A DNA stretch of 64,000 nucleotides. Origin: CAZUAQ01 sp964618455 (GTDB lineage Bacteria > Planctomycetota > Phycisphaerae > UBA1845 > PWPN01). Positions 16,491 through 25,583 of the stretch are shown here, one piece after another. The first letter of the stretch is position 1. Each line of letters begins with the position of its first letter. The notes below the pieces were generated by a model that ran no database searches, was not told the origin of the DNA, and saw nothing but the letters and a program-made list of their open reading frames with translations. The DNA lies in assembly GCA_964618455.1 (NCBI GenBank), contig CAZUAQ010000002.1, positions 1 through 64,000 of the forward strand, written 5' to 3'. Made by a program: the position numbers and the translations under genes.

Positions 16491-17486
16491 ATGCCCCTGC
16501 ATCGTCGAGCTTTCACTCTGATCGAGATCCTGGTGGTGGTGGCGATCATCGCGCTCTTGATTGCGATTCTACTGCCTGCACTTCGTCGCGCGAAAGATCA
16601 GGCTCAGACGGTGAAGTGTCAGTCGAACATGGCCCAACTCGGCAAAGGATTCTACGGGTACTCCTATTCCAACAAGGGCTACTTGTGCAGCGGATCGTTT
16701 GATCCCGGGAGTAATGCCGATTTGAATTCGGCGCCGGATAACAACGACGGACGGGACGGGCACGTCGCGCGGGTGGGCTGGATCGCGGACATGGTGAATA
16801 CAAAGAGCGCTCCCCGCCCGGCGGAAATGTTATGCCCGACGAATGAAGCGAAGTTCAACCAGAAGCTGGCCCAGGACGGTTCGAGTTCCGGGCCGTATAC
16901 CGAACAGGCAGCGCAGGACTTGGTTAATCGCGGTTACAACAGCAATTACACTCAGTCCTGGTACATGGCGCGAACGGAAGCTGTCTGGCCAAACCCGAGA
17001 AACGACCCGAATTGGAAACGGGTCTGGAGCACGGTCGGTCCGTTGCGGGTCGAAGCGATGGTTCGCGTGGTGCCGGGCCGTGTTCCCTTGCTAGGCGATG
17101 GGGGGATCGAACGTGCCGACACGTTTCGCCGCCAGCCGACGGTGAAAAGCCTGACTGACGGCCCCTACGGCGGTCCTCCCTACAATATCCAGAATTATGA
17201 GGATTTCGGCGTTGCCCACGGATTCAGTAACACGATTCGCATCGGAGAGGTCAGCACTCGGCACAATCAGGCCAACATCGTCTTCGGTGACGGGCATGTT
17301 GGACGCTTCGTGGATCGATATATCGATCCTTCCACTGGCCAGCGAAACGGAATCTTCGGAGTGATTACAAAAGGCTCTCTCAAAGATCCTGATGAGCAGG
17401 AAGACCTGTCCCCGGGACAGGTGTTTGACGGTGTGCTGAGCCTAGGCGGTCGATCACAATCCACCGTCCAGAAAATCGGTAACTGA
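16491..17486 (+). CDS. Type II secretion-like pseudopilin (prepilin N-terminus)
   Basis: 331 aa; ATG 16491 follows TGGAGG. The start MPLHRRAFTLIEILVVVAII is a textbook class III prepilin signal: cleavage before F8 and Glu at mature position 5, then a long hydrophobic helix to LLPALRRAKDQAQ. After it come CQSNMAQLGKGF and, near the C-terminus, RHNQANIVFGDGHVGRF, the His...DGH motif of the planctomycete H-X9-DG/DUF1559-type proteins. These occur in large paralogous families and are thought to be pilin-like surface subunits; their true role is not known. It lies between two lamin-tail-domain secreted proteins on the same strand. The other four paralogues in this window lie at 23656-27451. Confidence 0.88.
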   Translation: MPLHRRAFTLIEILVVVAIIALLIAILLPALRRAKDQAQTVKCQSNMAQLGKGFYGYSYSNKGYLCSGSFDPGSNADLNSAPDNNDGRDGHVARVGWIADMVNTKSAPRPAEMLCPTNEAKFNQKLAQDGSSSGPYTEQAAQDLVNRGYNSNYTQSWYMARTEAVWPNPRNDPNWKRVWSTVGPLRVEAMVRVVPGRVPLLGDGGIERADTFRRQPTVKSLTDGPYGGPPYNIQNYEDFGVAHGFSNTIRIGEVSTRHNQANIVFGDGHVGRFVDRYIDPSTGQRNGIFGVITKGSLKDPDEQEDLSPGQVFDGVLSLGGRSQSTVQKIGN

Positions 17487-17588
17487 TCCCGGTCGGCCTG
17501 ATAGGCGATGCCGAGCGATTCGAATTCATGCATTCCCCCACGGTTGCGAACGGAGCATCCGTGCACATTCACGAAGGAGTGAGGAACG

Positions 17589-19985
17589 ATGAAGCATCAA
17601 TGGTACGTTATCTGTGCGCTGCTGCTGCCGGTGGTTCCGGCGCAGGGCGTCGTATTCATGAATGAAATATTCATTAATCCGCAGGGGTCGTTCGACGACT
17701 CAACGGAATTCATAGAACTGGCGGGGACACCGGGAAAGAGTCTGGACGGTTATGCGATTGCATTGCTGAACGGCATGGAGACCCGGTACTTCGCGGAAGG
17801 CTCCGCCCTGCCCGACGACTTGGAAATCGACGAGTTCTTCAGCTTGGACGGTCTTTCGCTCGGTACGAACGGACTCCTGGTCATTGGTGTCTCAATTCAG
17901 GACGATTATAGTACAGTCGTCGCCGATACGAACTTCCATTCCTGGTCCGGCGACGCGAACGCCAATCCTCCTCAGGCCCCCTTATGGAACGGCGGCTTGG
18001 ATACGCCGGGTAATCTCCAGAATGATGGTTCAAACACCATTCTTCTTCTGCGTAATCGGCCGGGTCGCACCCAGGCAGACCCCACCAATCCGGGCGGACT
18101 ACGCTGGGGCAAGGACATCGATCACGATCAGGATTTTCAGCCTCACGTGGAAGACCCGCAGACCCCTCCGCCTCCGTACTTTGACCAGTGGGGCAACGGC
18201 AGCATCGACCAGGGTGATACATACGGCGTGTGCGATGGTGGTGACGATGAAGGATTGCCCTGCGATAACGGATGCCCCAATGGCACCTGCAAGCTGGTAG
18301 TGACGCAGGATCATCGAGGCTCCTCCACGCCCGGAGCCGAATCGCCCGAGGTGGATGACGATCTCGAAATCGTGGATGAAGTCAGCTACGAGCATGAGCG
18401 CGGCTGGGAGTACGATCTGGACGACCGCTTCGTGGATTGCGGTGCATGCCAGGGCGGTGATACGCCGGGGGCACCGTGCGAAGATGACGGGGATTGCCCC
18501 AACGGCGGGACTTGCGCCGGTGAGAGCACACTCGGCGGTCTGGAATGTCGGCGGGTACATGCCTTGGACGACCCGCAGGGTTTCAACAGCGACGTATTGA
18601 CGCGCGTGGACTACCGCACGAAGGGCGCCGGGTGGACGCCCGCGTCAGGGGCATATGGCGCGTACCCGCCGGAGGCGCCGGCAGCCACTCGCACGAACTG
18701 GCAGGACACCGCGACTGAACAGTGGATTCGCGGCGAGAGCGTGCTCGACCTCGATGAGTTCTTCAACTTCCTGTGGTTCTACGACAATACCGCCAATGCG
18801 AACGAGGACGCGATTCAGCCCTATCTGACGAATGTTCCGCTCTGGTTGGATGACGGCTCCGGCACCGATTACGATTTCAGCACGACGAACACGTATGAGA
18901 TCAAGGCCGGCCAGATCAACGATCTGGCGATCCCGTTCATTCCGGGCGATTCGGATCGGGATGGCGACTGCGATGCGGATGACATCGCCAAGGTGGCGGC
19001 GGTCTTCGGCAACGAGGACTGGATCTTCAGCAACAGCTACGGCGCCTCGCCCCAGGGAGATGACGTGGACCCGGCGACACAGACACGTCCGTGGGATGTG
19101 GATGCCACCGGTGACAACGGCATCGAAGCGAGCGATCTGCAGTGGTCACTGAACTTCCAGGGGGATACGGCCGGGAAAGTGGTCGGTGTCACGTACGACG
19201 CCTCCGGCGCGGCGGCCAGTGGTGTCGTATTGAACCCGAATACCGGTGTCGAATGCACGGTGACGGTCGCGACCAACGTACCTTCCGGCCGAACCTTGTC
19301 GACGCTGCGTATCGGCGACCTCGTCGAGCTGACGGTGAGTGCCGAGGTGACCCAAGGCGCGAACACGACCGCTAACGCGGAGAACGGGATCATGCAGTTC
19401 GTGAACGATGTCGTGATCGATTCCGCCGGCGTCGCCCGGGTCAAGAGTGTTGAAGCGCTGGGATCCTTCGCGACCACGCGAAGCGGCATTCAGGAACTGA
19501 ACGGGTCCTCCGGCGATCTCGGCATGTCGAACGTCAACGGCTATTCGACTTCGTTTACCGAGGGGCTCTCGGGGGCAAGTGCGATGTACCTCGTGACGTT
19601 GCAGGCGTCCGGACTCGGTGGACCGGTGGACGTGAGCATCGTTCCGGCCGCGGAATCCAAGTTCGCCGCTTCCACGCCCGAGGGGCTCAAGGTCGGCCAT
19701 ACAACCGAGAACGGCAATCCCGCGTCTTCGGTCTATACTTCGGCATCCGCCACGCTTACCGTTATTGCGTCGGTGCCGCCGGATCAGAACGGCGACGGCG
19801 ACGTCGACCAAGACGACATCGATACGCTGGCCTTGTGCGGATCCGGCCCGGAAGTTCCCTTCGGCCCGGGTTGTGACGACAGCGACTTCGATGGCGATGG
19901 CGACGTCGACCAGGTGGACTTCAGCGCGGCGCAGCGATGCATCAGCGGTGAAGGCCTGCCGGTCGATCCCGATTGCTATCCGTAA
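17589..19985 (+). CDS. Secreted lamin-tail protein with C-terminal paired EF-hand module
   Basis: 798 aa. Signal peptide (residues 1-20), then an LTD-like domain (VFMNEIFINPQGSFDDSTEFIELAG...). The middle holds two short Cys-rich stretches of the DGGDDEGLPCDNGCPNGTC kind and a first EF-hand-type loop (DSDRDGDCDADDIAKVAAVFGN). A cohesin-like or CUB-like beta region (about residues 530-730: VVGVTYDASG..., TVTVATNVPSGR) precedes the last 65 residues: DGDVDQDDI...C...C...DFDGDGDVDQVDF...C...DC, a pair of calcium-loop motifs with four cysteines. That C-terminal module recurs on three other proteins in this window. It is probably an extracellular or surface protein; I know of no enzyme activity. 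Start ATG 17589 follows AAGGAGTGAGG. Confidence 0.85.
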   Translation: MKHQWYVICALLLPVVPAQGVVFMNEIFINPQGSFDDSTEFIELAGTPGKSLDGYAIALLNGMETRYFAEGSALPDDLEIDEFFSLDGLSLGTNGLLVIGVSIQDDYSTVVADTNFHSWSGDANANPPQAPLWNGGLDTPGNLQNDGSNTILLLRNRPGRTQADPTNPGGLRWGKDIDHDQDFQPHVEDPQTPPPPYFDQWGNGSIDQGDTYGVCDGGDDEGLPCDNGCPNGTCKLVVTQDHRGSSTPGAESPEVDDDLEIVDEVSYEHERGWEYDLDDRFVDCGACQGGDTPGAPCEDDGDCPNGGTCAGESTLGGLECRRVHALDDPQGFNSDVLTRVDYRTKGAGWTPASGAYGAYPPEAPAATRTNWQDTATEQWIRGESVLDLDEFFNFLWFYDNTANANEDAIQPYLTNVPLWLDDGSGTDYDFSTTNTYEIKAGQINDLAIPFIPGDSDRDGDCDADDIAKVAAVFGNEDWIFSNSYGASPQGDDVDPATQTRPWDVDATGDNGIEASDLQWSLNFQGDTAGKVVGVTYDASGAAASGVVLNPNTGVECTVTVATNVPSGRTLSTLRIGDLVELTVSAEVTQGANTTANAENGIMQFVNDVVIDSAGVARVKSVEALGSFATTRSGIQELNGSSGDLGMSNVNGYSTSFTEGLSGASAMYLVTLQASGLGGPVDVSIVPAAESKFAASTPEGLKVGHTTENGNPASSVYTSASATLTVIASVPPDQNGDGDVDQDDIDTLALCGSGPEVPFGPGCDDSDFDGDGDVDQVDFSAAQRCISGEGLPVDPDCYP

Positions 19986-20025
19986 GGGTCTCGCCGCTAC
20001 GTAAGATGATTCAGCAACGATAACA

Positions 20026-20055
20026 GGCCACGGTGTGCCAATGCATGGCGTGGCC
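20026..20055. terminator. Bidirectional terminator-like hairpin between convergent genes
   Basis: GGCCACG (20026-20032) and CGTGGCC (20049-20055) form a 7-bp stem, followed on the plus strand by TTCTCTTT. It lies between the stop of the EF-hand protein and the end of the response-regulator gene. Confidence 0.5.
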
Positions 20056-20110
20056 TTCTCTTTGGCCCGAATTGACCTCGGTCATGCGGGGTACTCACAT
20101 ACCCTGTGCA

Positions 20111-21772
20111 TTAGGAAGAAGCCACGGCGGCGCGGACTTCGTCCATGAGTTGATCGACCTTGAAGGGTTTGAAGAGGACGGCGGTCAGGCCTTCCTGGTT
20201 GGCGCGGATGATGGAGTGATTGGGATCGTATCCGAAGCCGGTCATGAAGATGACGGGGGTGTCGGGGTTCTTCTGCTTGGCGGCGTGAAAAATGTCGTAT
20301 CCGCTGTGGCCGGGCATGCGAATGTCGCTGAGCACGAGGGCATAGCCGCGGCGGCTGAGCATGGCGAGGGCTTCATCGCCGTCGCGCGCGGTTTCCACAT
20401 CGCATCCGAACTTGGTGAGGACGTCACGCACGGCGAAGAGGATGGCCTCCTCATCATCGACCACGAGCACTTTCTTGCCCTCGAGCAGCGGATCCTTCTT
20501 GGTGAACTTGGGCTTGCTGCCGAGGATGCCGTCGGCGGGCCGGGTGACTTCGCGAATGCGATCCTTGATCTTCATCACGTTGTCGGAGATGCCCGAAAGC
20601 CGCTTGCGCAGATCGTCGTGGCCGATGTAATCCTCCATCAACGTAGTGGCATCGGCGAGAATGTCCCCGAGCGGGCCGGCGATTTCCGAAGAGACGTTGT
20701 CGGCGAGGCGGTCCGTCGTGGTGTGCCGTTCGACGACGAGCAGATCGAGAATGTGCAGCGCGATGGCGACGTAGCGGCCGAAGATCTCCGCGAACTGGCG
20801 GTCGTCCTCACTGAAGGCGGACTTGTGATCGCTTTCGATATTGAGCACGCCGATGACCTGATCGTGCAGCGTGAGCGGGACGGTCAGGGAGGACATGGCG
20901 TTGTCGATCCCGAGAAGGTAGCGCGGATCCTGCTGGACGTCGGGGCAGATGTAGCTCCGGCCGGTGGCGGCGACGTATCCGCTGATGCCGCTGTTCTCAG
21001 TGGAGGCGAAGATGTCGATCTGTTGCGCTTCGGGCGAGAGACCGGCGGACAGGACCAGCTCGAGCTTGTTCGATTTCTTGTCGAGCAGACGGATGGCGAA
21101 GTTGTCGAAGTTGAGCAGCTCGCGCGTGTTCCGGAGGACCTTCTGCTCGAGAAGCTCGAGGCGCTGGGTCACGTCCATGCTGTCGAGCATGTCGGCGTCG
21201 ACGCGGACGAGTTCACGGCCGGCGTTGTCGATGGCATCCATCTTCTTCTGCAGCCGCCGGGCGCGCGTCACGTCGGAAATGACGACGACCCATTCGAGCG
21301 TCGACTCGTCAACGCACTCGGCGCGGGTGATGGTGGCGTCGTAGAAGATTTCATCGCGCACCGAAAGACTGAGCCGGCGTGATCCACGCTTGGACTTCGT
21401 CGTGGCGTCGCGGGTGCTGTCGCTCTGGCAGATCGTGCGGACGTGATCCCAGACTTCATCGGGGAACTGCTGGGCAACGGAGTTGCTCCAAGTGATGTCG
21501 CCGTTCTCGGCAACGATGGCGACTGCCTGGTTGATCGAGTTCAGCACGACCCCGAGGCGGCTGATAATCTCATCGGATCGCTCGTGTGCTTCGGCGTGCG
21601 TGCTGACGACCCAGTGGATTTCGCCGTGCTGAAGAATGTCCCGCGCCGCGTCCCAGTTGTATGCGTGGATGACCTCGCCGTACTGCACGAGGGCATTGTT
21701 CAGCTCCGTAGGGAGGGACTCGGCCTCGTGGATCACGAGAACCTTGCCCGCGGATTGATGCATATCGGTCAT
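20111..21772 (-). CDS. Response regulator with PAS-like, GAF and pseudo-histidine-kinase regions
   Basis: 553 aa, soluble. Residues 1-70 resemble a worn receiver-like domain (VLVIHEAESL, EIHWVVST). Residues about 75-175 look like a PAS domain (SINQAVAIVAENGDITWSN), and 200-345 are a GAF domain (LLNFDNFAIRLLD, SGISGYVAATG, VIGVLNIESD). Residues 352-410 read like a histidine-kinase dimerisation helix pair, but in SSEIAGPLGDIL a serine stands where the phosphorylated His should be, and no ATPase domain follows. Residues 433-553 are a complete receiver: VVDDE, phospho-acceptor D483 in SDIRMPG, T511, and K535 in LFKPF. It probably relays a GAF-sensed signal; output partners are unknown. Confidence 0.85.
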   Translation of the reverse strand: MTDMHQSAGKVLVIHEAESLPTELNNALVQYGEVIHAYNWDAARDILQHGEIHWVVSTHAEAHERSDEIISRLGVVLNSINQAVAIVAENGDITWSNSVAQQFPDEVWDHVRTICQSDSTRDATTKSKRGSRRLSLSVRDEIFYDATITRAECVDESTLEWVVVISDVTRARRLQKKMDAIDNAGRELVRVDADMLDSMDVTQRLELLEQKVLRNTRELLNFDNFAIRLLDKKSNKLELVLSAGLSPEAQQIDIFASTENSGISGYVAATGRSYICPDVQQDPRYLLGIDNAMSSLTVPLTLHDQVIGVLNIESDHKSAFSEDDRQFAEIFGRYVAIALHILDLLVVERHTTTDRLADNVSSEIAGPLGDILADATTLMEDYIGHDDLRKRLSGISDNVMKIKDRIREVTRPADGILGSKPKFTKKDPLLEGKKVLVVDDEEAILFAVRDVLTKFGCDVETARDGDEALAMLSRRGYALVLSDIRMPGHSGYDIFHAAKQKNPDTPVIFMTGFGYDPNHSIIRANQEGLTAVLFKPFKVDQLMDEVRAAVASS

Positions 21773-21931
21773 GAGGCGTTCTCACCGGCTCGACCATCGA
21801 TCGAACCCAGGATCCTATCGAGCCCATCTGCCTATATCAACGAAAATCACAAATACAAGTTACGCTGCAATAAGGCGATCGGGCCGAGACGGCATGAAAA
21901 TCCATGATCGGACGTCGTGCGAATTCGCCTT

Positions 21932-22822
21932 CTAGCCGCCCTCACGTATCGAGGGTGAGGGTGGAGTATCTGTATCCATACCGTCGTGGTCCTCCGCTCC
22001 GGAGGCCGTAATGACATCCGAAAGGGGCAAAGTCGGTGCAAAATCTGCCCGGGGTTGGGCGCTGTCGGCGATGACGATCGGCGCCAGCCAGTCGGCCACG
22101 AACCGGCTGTCGGACCAGCCGAAATGTCCGCCGGCGTGGCCGCTCTTGGCCATGCTGCGCGTGTAGCGTTGCTGGCGAAGGTGCTGGGCATAAAGCTGTC
22201 GCCCGCGCTCATCCATGCCCCAAGGCACGCGGAAACCGCGGACACCGGCGGCGGTGGTGTGCCGACCTTCGATGGTCCCCATAATCGTGGTGCCGAACTT
22301 GAGGAAGCCGACGTCATACGGCGAGTAGAAGTTGTAGACGGCGCGATCGACGCGATCGAGGGCGCGGCGCAGGTCATAGTCGGGCGCGATGGCGGCAGCG
22401 AGCAGGATCGCCCCGGTGATCTTGCGCTCGGGCGGCAATGCTTCGAGCGTCAATACAGTCACGCCCCCACCACCGGAATGACCGATGAGATGCACCGGTC
22501 GCTCCGGGTAGCGATCCTGGTAATCCATGATGCGGCCGGCGATGCGTGTCGCCTCGCGCTTGTTGCGTTCGAGATACCGCAGGTTCGCCGCCCAGCCGGC
22601 GACGCCGGTCGTCCAGTCGTAGATCTCGACGGCGCTGCGCACGCCCCCGCGCTCGAGCCCCTTGGCAATGGACACATTCGCGGGGCTCTGCCCTTCGATG
22701 CCGGGCAGGATGATGACCAGTCCCTGCTGGTAGCGATTGGGAGATCGAAGATGAGACGGCGAACGGCATCCGCCGGATAACGCAACGAGGATGACGAACG
22801 CGCCGAACAGAAGGGCTCGCAT
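21932..22822 (-). CDS. Alpha/beta-hydrolase-fold lipoprotein
   Basis: About 296 aa. A signal with lipobox VALSGGC anchors the protein to lipid. The body starts with GLVIILPGIEG (strand and oxyanion region) and has the nucleophile elbow GHSGGGG, i.e. G-x-S-x-G with the serine as nucleophile, then ITGAILLAAAIAPDYDL. A late SGHAGGHFGWSD could supply the catalytic His. This fits a lipase/esterase-like fold; the substrate is unknown. I chose ATG 22820-22822 (MRALLFGAFVILV) because it gives a compact signal; a GTG/ATG further upstream adds 11 residues. It is monocistronic, between a response regulator and a membrane protein gene. Confidence 0.75.
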   Translation of the reverse strand: MRALLFGAFVILVALSGGCRSPSHLRSPNRYQQGLVIILPGIEGQSPANVSIAKGLERGGVRSAVEIYDWTTGVAGWAANLRYLERNKREATRIAGRIMDYQDRYPERPVHLIGHSGGGGVTVLTLEALPPERKITGAILLAAAIAPDYDLRRALDRVDRAVYNFYSPYDVGFLKFGTTIMGTIEGRHTTAAGVRGFRVPWGMDERGRQLYAQHLRQQRYTRSMAKSGHAGGHFGWSDSRFVADWLAPIVIADSAQPRADFAPTLPLSDVITASGAEDHDGMDTDTPPSPSIREGG

Positions 22823-23062
22823 CACACCCACCAACTGAAGTCCACCTAGCAACAAAACTGTCTCCGTCTCAGCAACGGTGGGTCATGGGGCCGCGGCCGT
22901 CCCCAGGCGAGGATGCTCAACTGCGGAGACCCATCGCCGGAAAGTGTGATATGATATCCAGCAGTCTCCCGCTGGACAAGCCCGACAGGGAAGCTCGGCA
23001 ATCATCAGAGATGCGGTGACATCCGAAGAAGCTTCGGCTGAGGATGACGGATGGGAGCGCAC

Positions 23063-23632
23063 TCACGCGGTTTCATCCGTGATGGCGGCGTCGGCCTGCT
23101 CGCTGAGTTGCGCCTTGAGCAGTTCGTCGACGGTGTACGCAGTGCCGCATTCGGGGCAGCGCGGTTCGCGCAGGCCGGTCATGTTGTAGCCGCACTTGAC
23201 GCACATGACGGTGCCGCTGCCCTGCCGGCGGACCCGCTCGGCGCGCTCGGCGGGCGTCTCCTTCCAGATGAGCACGGTGGCGATCAGCCAGGCGACCACC
23301 GCCACCGCTCCGCCGAGCATCATGCCGGGGATCCACGCATCGGAACCTCCGATCGAGGCGGCGGTGACCCCGCCGACGCCCAGCCCGAGCACGGCGGCGC
23401 CGAAGGAAAAGCCGACCATCCGGGTCGAGCGTTCCGGTGTCCATTGCACGGTATCCCGCCAGAGCAACAGCCAGTAGATGACGGCGAAGCCACCGGCGGC
23501 CAGCGAAGCCGCCACGAACATGATCTCTTCATCACGCACTGCACTGAAGATGGCGAGCGTCCCTACGAAAATGACCAGCATCGACGGGAACATGAGGATC
23601 GCCAGCAGGATTTTGACGAGCATGCGGTTCAT
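23063..23632 (-). CDS. Small membrane protein with C-terminal zinc ribbon
   Basis: 189 aa. Four hydrophobic segments lie in residues 5-125. They are followed by a cytoplasmic zinc ribbon, C-x2-CGYNMTGL-x4-RCPECG (about residues 143-162), a motif common on Planctomycetota membrane proteins with no known function. The acidic C-terminal tail begins YTVDELL. It starts 23 bp after the stop of the last of four pseudopilin-like genes on the same strand, so it may be cotranscribed. It could be a membrane adaptor, but nothing in the sequence proves a role. AT of the start: ATG 23630-23632 without a strong ribosome-binding site. Confidence 0.75.
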   Translation of the reverse strand: MNRMLVKILLAILMFPSMLVIFVGTLAIFSAVRDEEIMFVAASLAAGGFAVIYWLLLWRDTVQWTPERSTRMVGFSFGAAVLGLGVGGVTAASIGGSDAWIPGMMLGGAVAVVAWLIATVLIWKETPAERAERVRRQGSGTVMCVKCGYNMTGLREPRCPECGTAYTVDELLKAQLSEQADAAITDETA

Positions 23633-23655
23633 GAGGCGTCCATCATCGTCCGGCG

Positions 23656-24579
23656 CTACGGATAGATCAACGTGTCCTGATCGCTGAGCGGCGTTTCGTT
23701 GCTTGTGGGCGAAGCGCCCTGCGTGCGTTTGATCGGAGTGGTGGCCGCCGACGGGTCTTCCCAGCGCGTATAGATGTTGTCGTTCAGTGCGCAGGCCAGC
23801 GGGGTGCGATGCGTCTCCACATGGCCGTCCAGGTATACAGTGGCGTTCTGCTTGCCGTCATGATTCGGTGAGTTATACGGTTGCCAGGAGCCTGTTCTCG
23901 TGGGGGATGGCATGGCGGTGCGGTCGGGGAACGGAGCACCGGCTTCAAGCGCAGCGCCGTACGGTCCCTTATCCGCGCTGAGAATGAATTCAGCCGGCCT
24001 TCTCACGTTCATTGATGGTCCGCCTTTTTGCCCGAAGGAGACCTGATAGCCGTAACTGATACTCGTGTACGCTTCGAAATCGTAATAATCGCGGGCGTCG
24101 TATTGGCCCGGGGCCACATCCATCGTTCCCGGACAGATGAAGACGTCCGGACTTTCGATCGGGCCCATTTCCTGGAAGAGAAGCCAGAAGTGCCGCGTCA
24201 TGGAGAGCTGATCATCGTCAGACGTGGAGGGCCGCTCGCGATACTTGCCGATCAGATTGGGCGCGTAGGTGACGGAGCCGTTTTCCAGCCTGGTCGGCGG
24301 CTTATGAGGAATGACCGGGAATTGTTGACGGTTCTTGTATGCATACATCAGCAAATGCGTTCCAATCTGGCGGAGATTGTATTGACAGTTCATGATCTTG
24401 GTGGGCGAGCTTAGACCGCATGAAGGCCTCATGTAATGATTCAAGAAAATCAGAACCAGAGCCACCATGCTGAGCGCGACGAAAAGATCATTGGACGAAG
24501 CGGCCCTGCGAGTTCGATGCTTCAGCCCCAGATGCAAGGCACGTCTCGAACTCGTGATCACGCGCATGCTCCCTGACAT
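23656..24579 (-). CDS. Pseudopilin-like protein, paralogue 4 of 4 (degenerate N-terminus)
   Basis: 307 aa; ATG 24577-24579 follows GGAGG. One long hydrophobic segment (DLFVALSMVALVLIFLNHYM) begins at about residue 30, but the class III cleavage site and the Glu at mature position 5 are missing. Shared with its neighbours: CQYNLRQIGTHLLMYAYKN, VTYAPNLIG, a TRHFWLL segment, YGYQVSFGQKG, ADKGPYGAALEAGAPFP, SPNHDGKQN-x5-DGHVE and the end sequence TLIYP. It is the least similar of the four. It lies 63 bp after paralogue 3 and 23 bp before the zinc-ribbon gene. The function is probably envelope-associated, by family; details are unknown. Confidence 0.8.
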   Translation of the reverse strand: MSGSMRVITSSRRALHLGLKHRTRRAASSNDLFVALSMVALVLIFLNHYMRPSCGLSSPTKIMNCQYNLRQIGTHLLMYAYKNRQQFPVIPHKPPTRLENGSVTYAPNLIGKYRERPSTSDDDQLSMTRHFWLLFQEMGPIESPDVFICPGTMDVAPGQYDARDYYDFEAYTSISYGYQVSFGQKGGPSMNVRRPAEFILSADKGPYGAALEAGAPFPDRTAMPSPTRTGSWQPYNSPNHDGKQNATVYLDGHVETHRTPLACALNDNIYTRWEDPSAATTPIKRTQGASPTSNETPLSDQDTLIYP

Positions 24580-24642
24580 GTGTCGCCTCCGATCTGCTAT
24601 TGCCCACCCTGCCTCATTCTATCCTGACTCATCATCGTCACT

Positions 24643-25566
24643 CTACGGATAAATCAGCGAATCCGTCTGGCTGAACGGCGTTTCGATGCCTGTGGGCGGC
24701 GTGCCGTTGATGCGGCCAAGGAGGTCGGTCTCCGGGCCTGCCCAGCGCGTGTAGATGTTGTCCTGGCTGACGCCGACACTCGCCTTGCCCTGGAACTCGG
24801 CGTGGGAGTCGGCGTAGAGGACGTTCTGGCCTTCGCCGTCACTGTGATTCGGCGAGTTGAAGGGGATCCAGTCCTCCGGCGTGGAAGTGTCGTCGAGGTT
24901 CGGCGCGCCGGGGTGGCGGGCGCCGGTCTCCAGCGCCATGCTGTACGGCCCACGATCGGCAGCCAGGGCCATGCGCTGATCGCGTTCGGCGCTGGGGTGG
25001 CCCTTCGTCCCGTACGGGACCTGGTAGCCGTAACTGACCTGCGTGAAGGCGGCTTCTGTGCCGGCGGTGCAGTTGGTGAGAGTCGTGCCGAAGTCCCAGC
25101 ACTTGAGAGGGTCGTCGATGTCCGATTTCTGGTCGTCCGTCGACGGGCAGATGAACGACCCCGGTGCGGACGCCCCGTCGCGTATCAGCACCCAGAAGTT
25201 CCGCGTCGTCGAGACTTCCGTGTCCAGCATGTCCGTCGGGCGTTCCGCGTGAAGGCCGATGACGCCGGGTGCGTAACGCACCTCCGCCACGCCCTCTTCC
25301 ACCGCCGGTTGGTGCATGGCAATCGGAAACATGTCCTTGTTCTCCGAGCCGTACGTGTACAGGCCGGTACCGATCCCCTTGAGATTGGCGGCGCAATAGG
25401 TTCTGCGGTGGCCACCAAGCTGCCGGCCGAACGGATCCGCCACCCAGAGCAACATTATTGCGAGAAAAATCAGGCTGATGAGGACGAGCAGCTCCACCAG
25501 CGTCAGCGCGCGGGGTCGCGTTGGATTTCTGCGATCGGCGGAGGCTTCGGGCAGGTTCAAGTTCAT
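24643..25566 (-). CDS. Pseudopilin-like protein, paralogue 3 of 4 (intact prepilin signal)
   Basis: 307 aa; ATG 25564-25566 follows AGGGGAAG. Of the four paralogues this alone keeps a class III signal: RALTLVELLVLISLIFLAI, with Glu at mature position 5 after Ala/Leu. The body is CAANLKGIGTGLYTYGSENKD, VRYAPGVIGLH, TTRNFWVLIRDGA, SFICPST, SYGYQVPYGTKGHPSA, ADRGPYSMALETGA, FNSPNH, QNVLYADSHAEFQG and the shared end SQTDSLIYP. The usual DGH near the C-terminus is ADSH here. It is expected to be processed by a prepilin peptidase (not in this window). It is 17 bp after paralogue 2, in the same transcription unit. Confidence 0.82.
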   Translation of the reverse strand: MNLNLPEASADRRNPTRPRALTLVELLVLISLIFLAIMLLWVADPFGRQLGGHRRTYCAANLKGIGTGLYTYGSENKDMFPIAMHQPAVEEGVAEVRYAPGVIGLHAERPTDMLDTEVSTTRNFWVLIRDGASAPGSFICPSTDDQKSDIDDPLKCWDFGTTLTNCTAGTEAAFTQVSYGYQVPYGTKGHPSAERDQRMALAADRGPYSMALETGARHPGAPNLDDTSTPEDWIPFNSPNHSDGEGQNVLYADSHAEFQGKASVGVSQDNIYTRWAGPETDLLGRINGTPPTGIETPFSQTDSLIYP

Positions 25567-25583
25567 CGGCGCTTCCCCTGTGA

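Noticed and set aside
20033..21382. Open frame of 449 aa opposite the response-regulator gene
   Set aside because: Antisense shadow of a protein with recognisable GAF and receiver domains; contains no recognisable motif.
22964..23037. Two short hairpins (CCAGC/GCTGG and CCGAAG-AAG-CTTCGG) as a terminator of the zinc-ribbon gene
   Set aside because: Stems are only 5-6 bp and no T-run follows on the minus strand.
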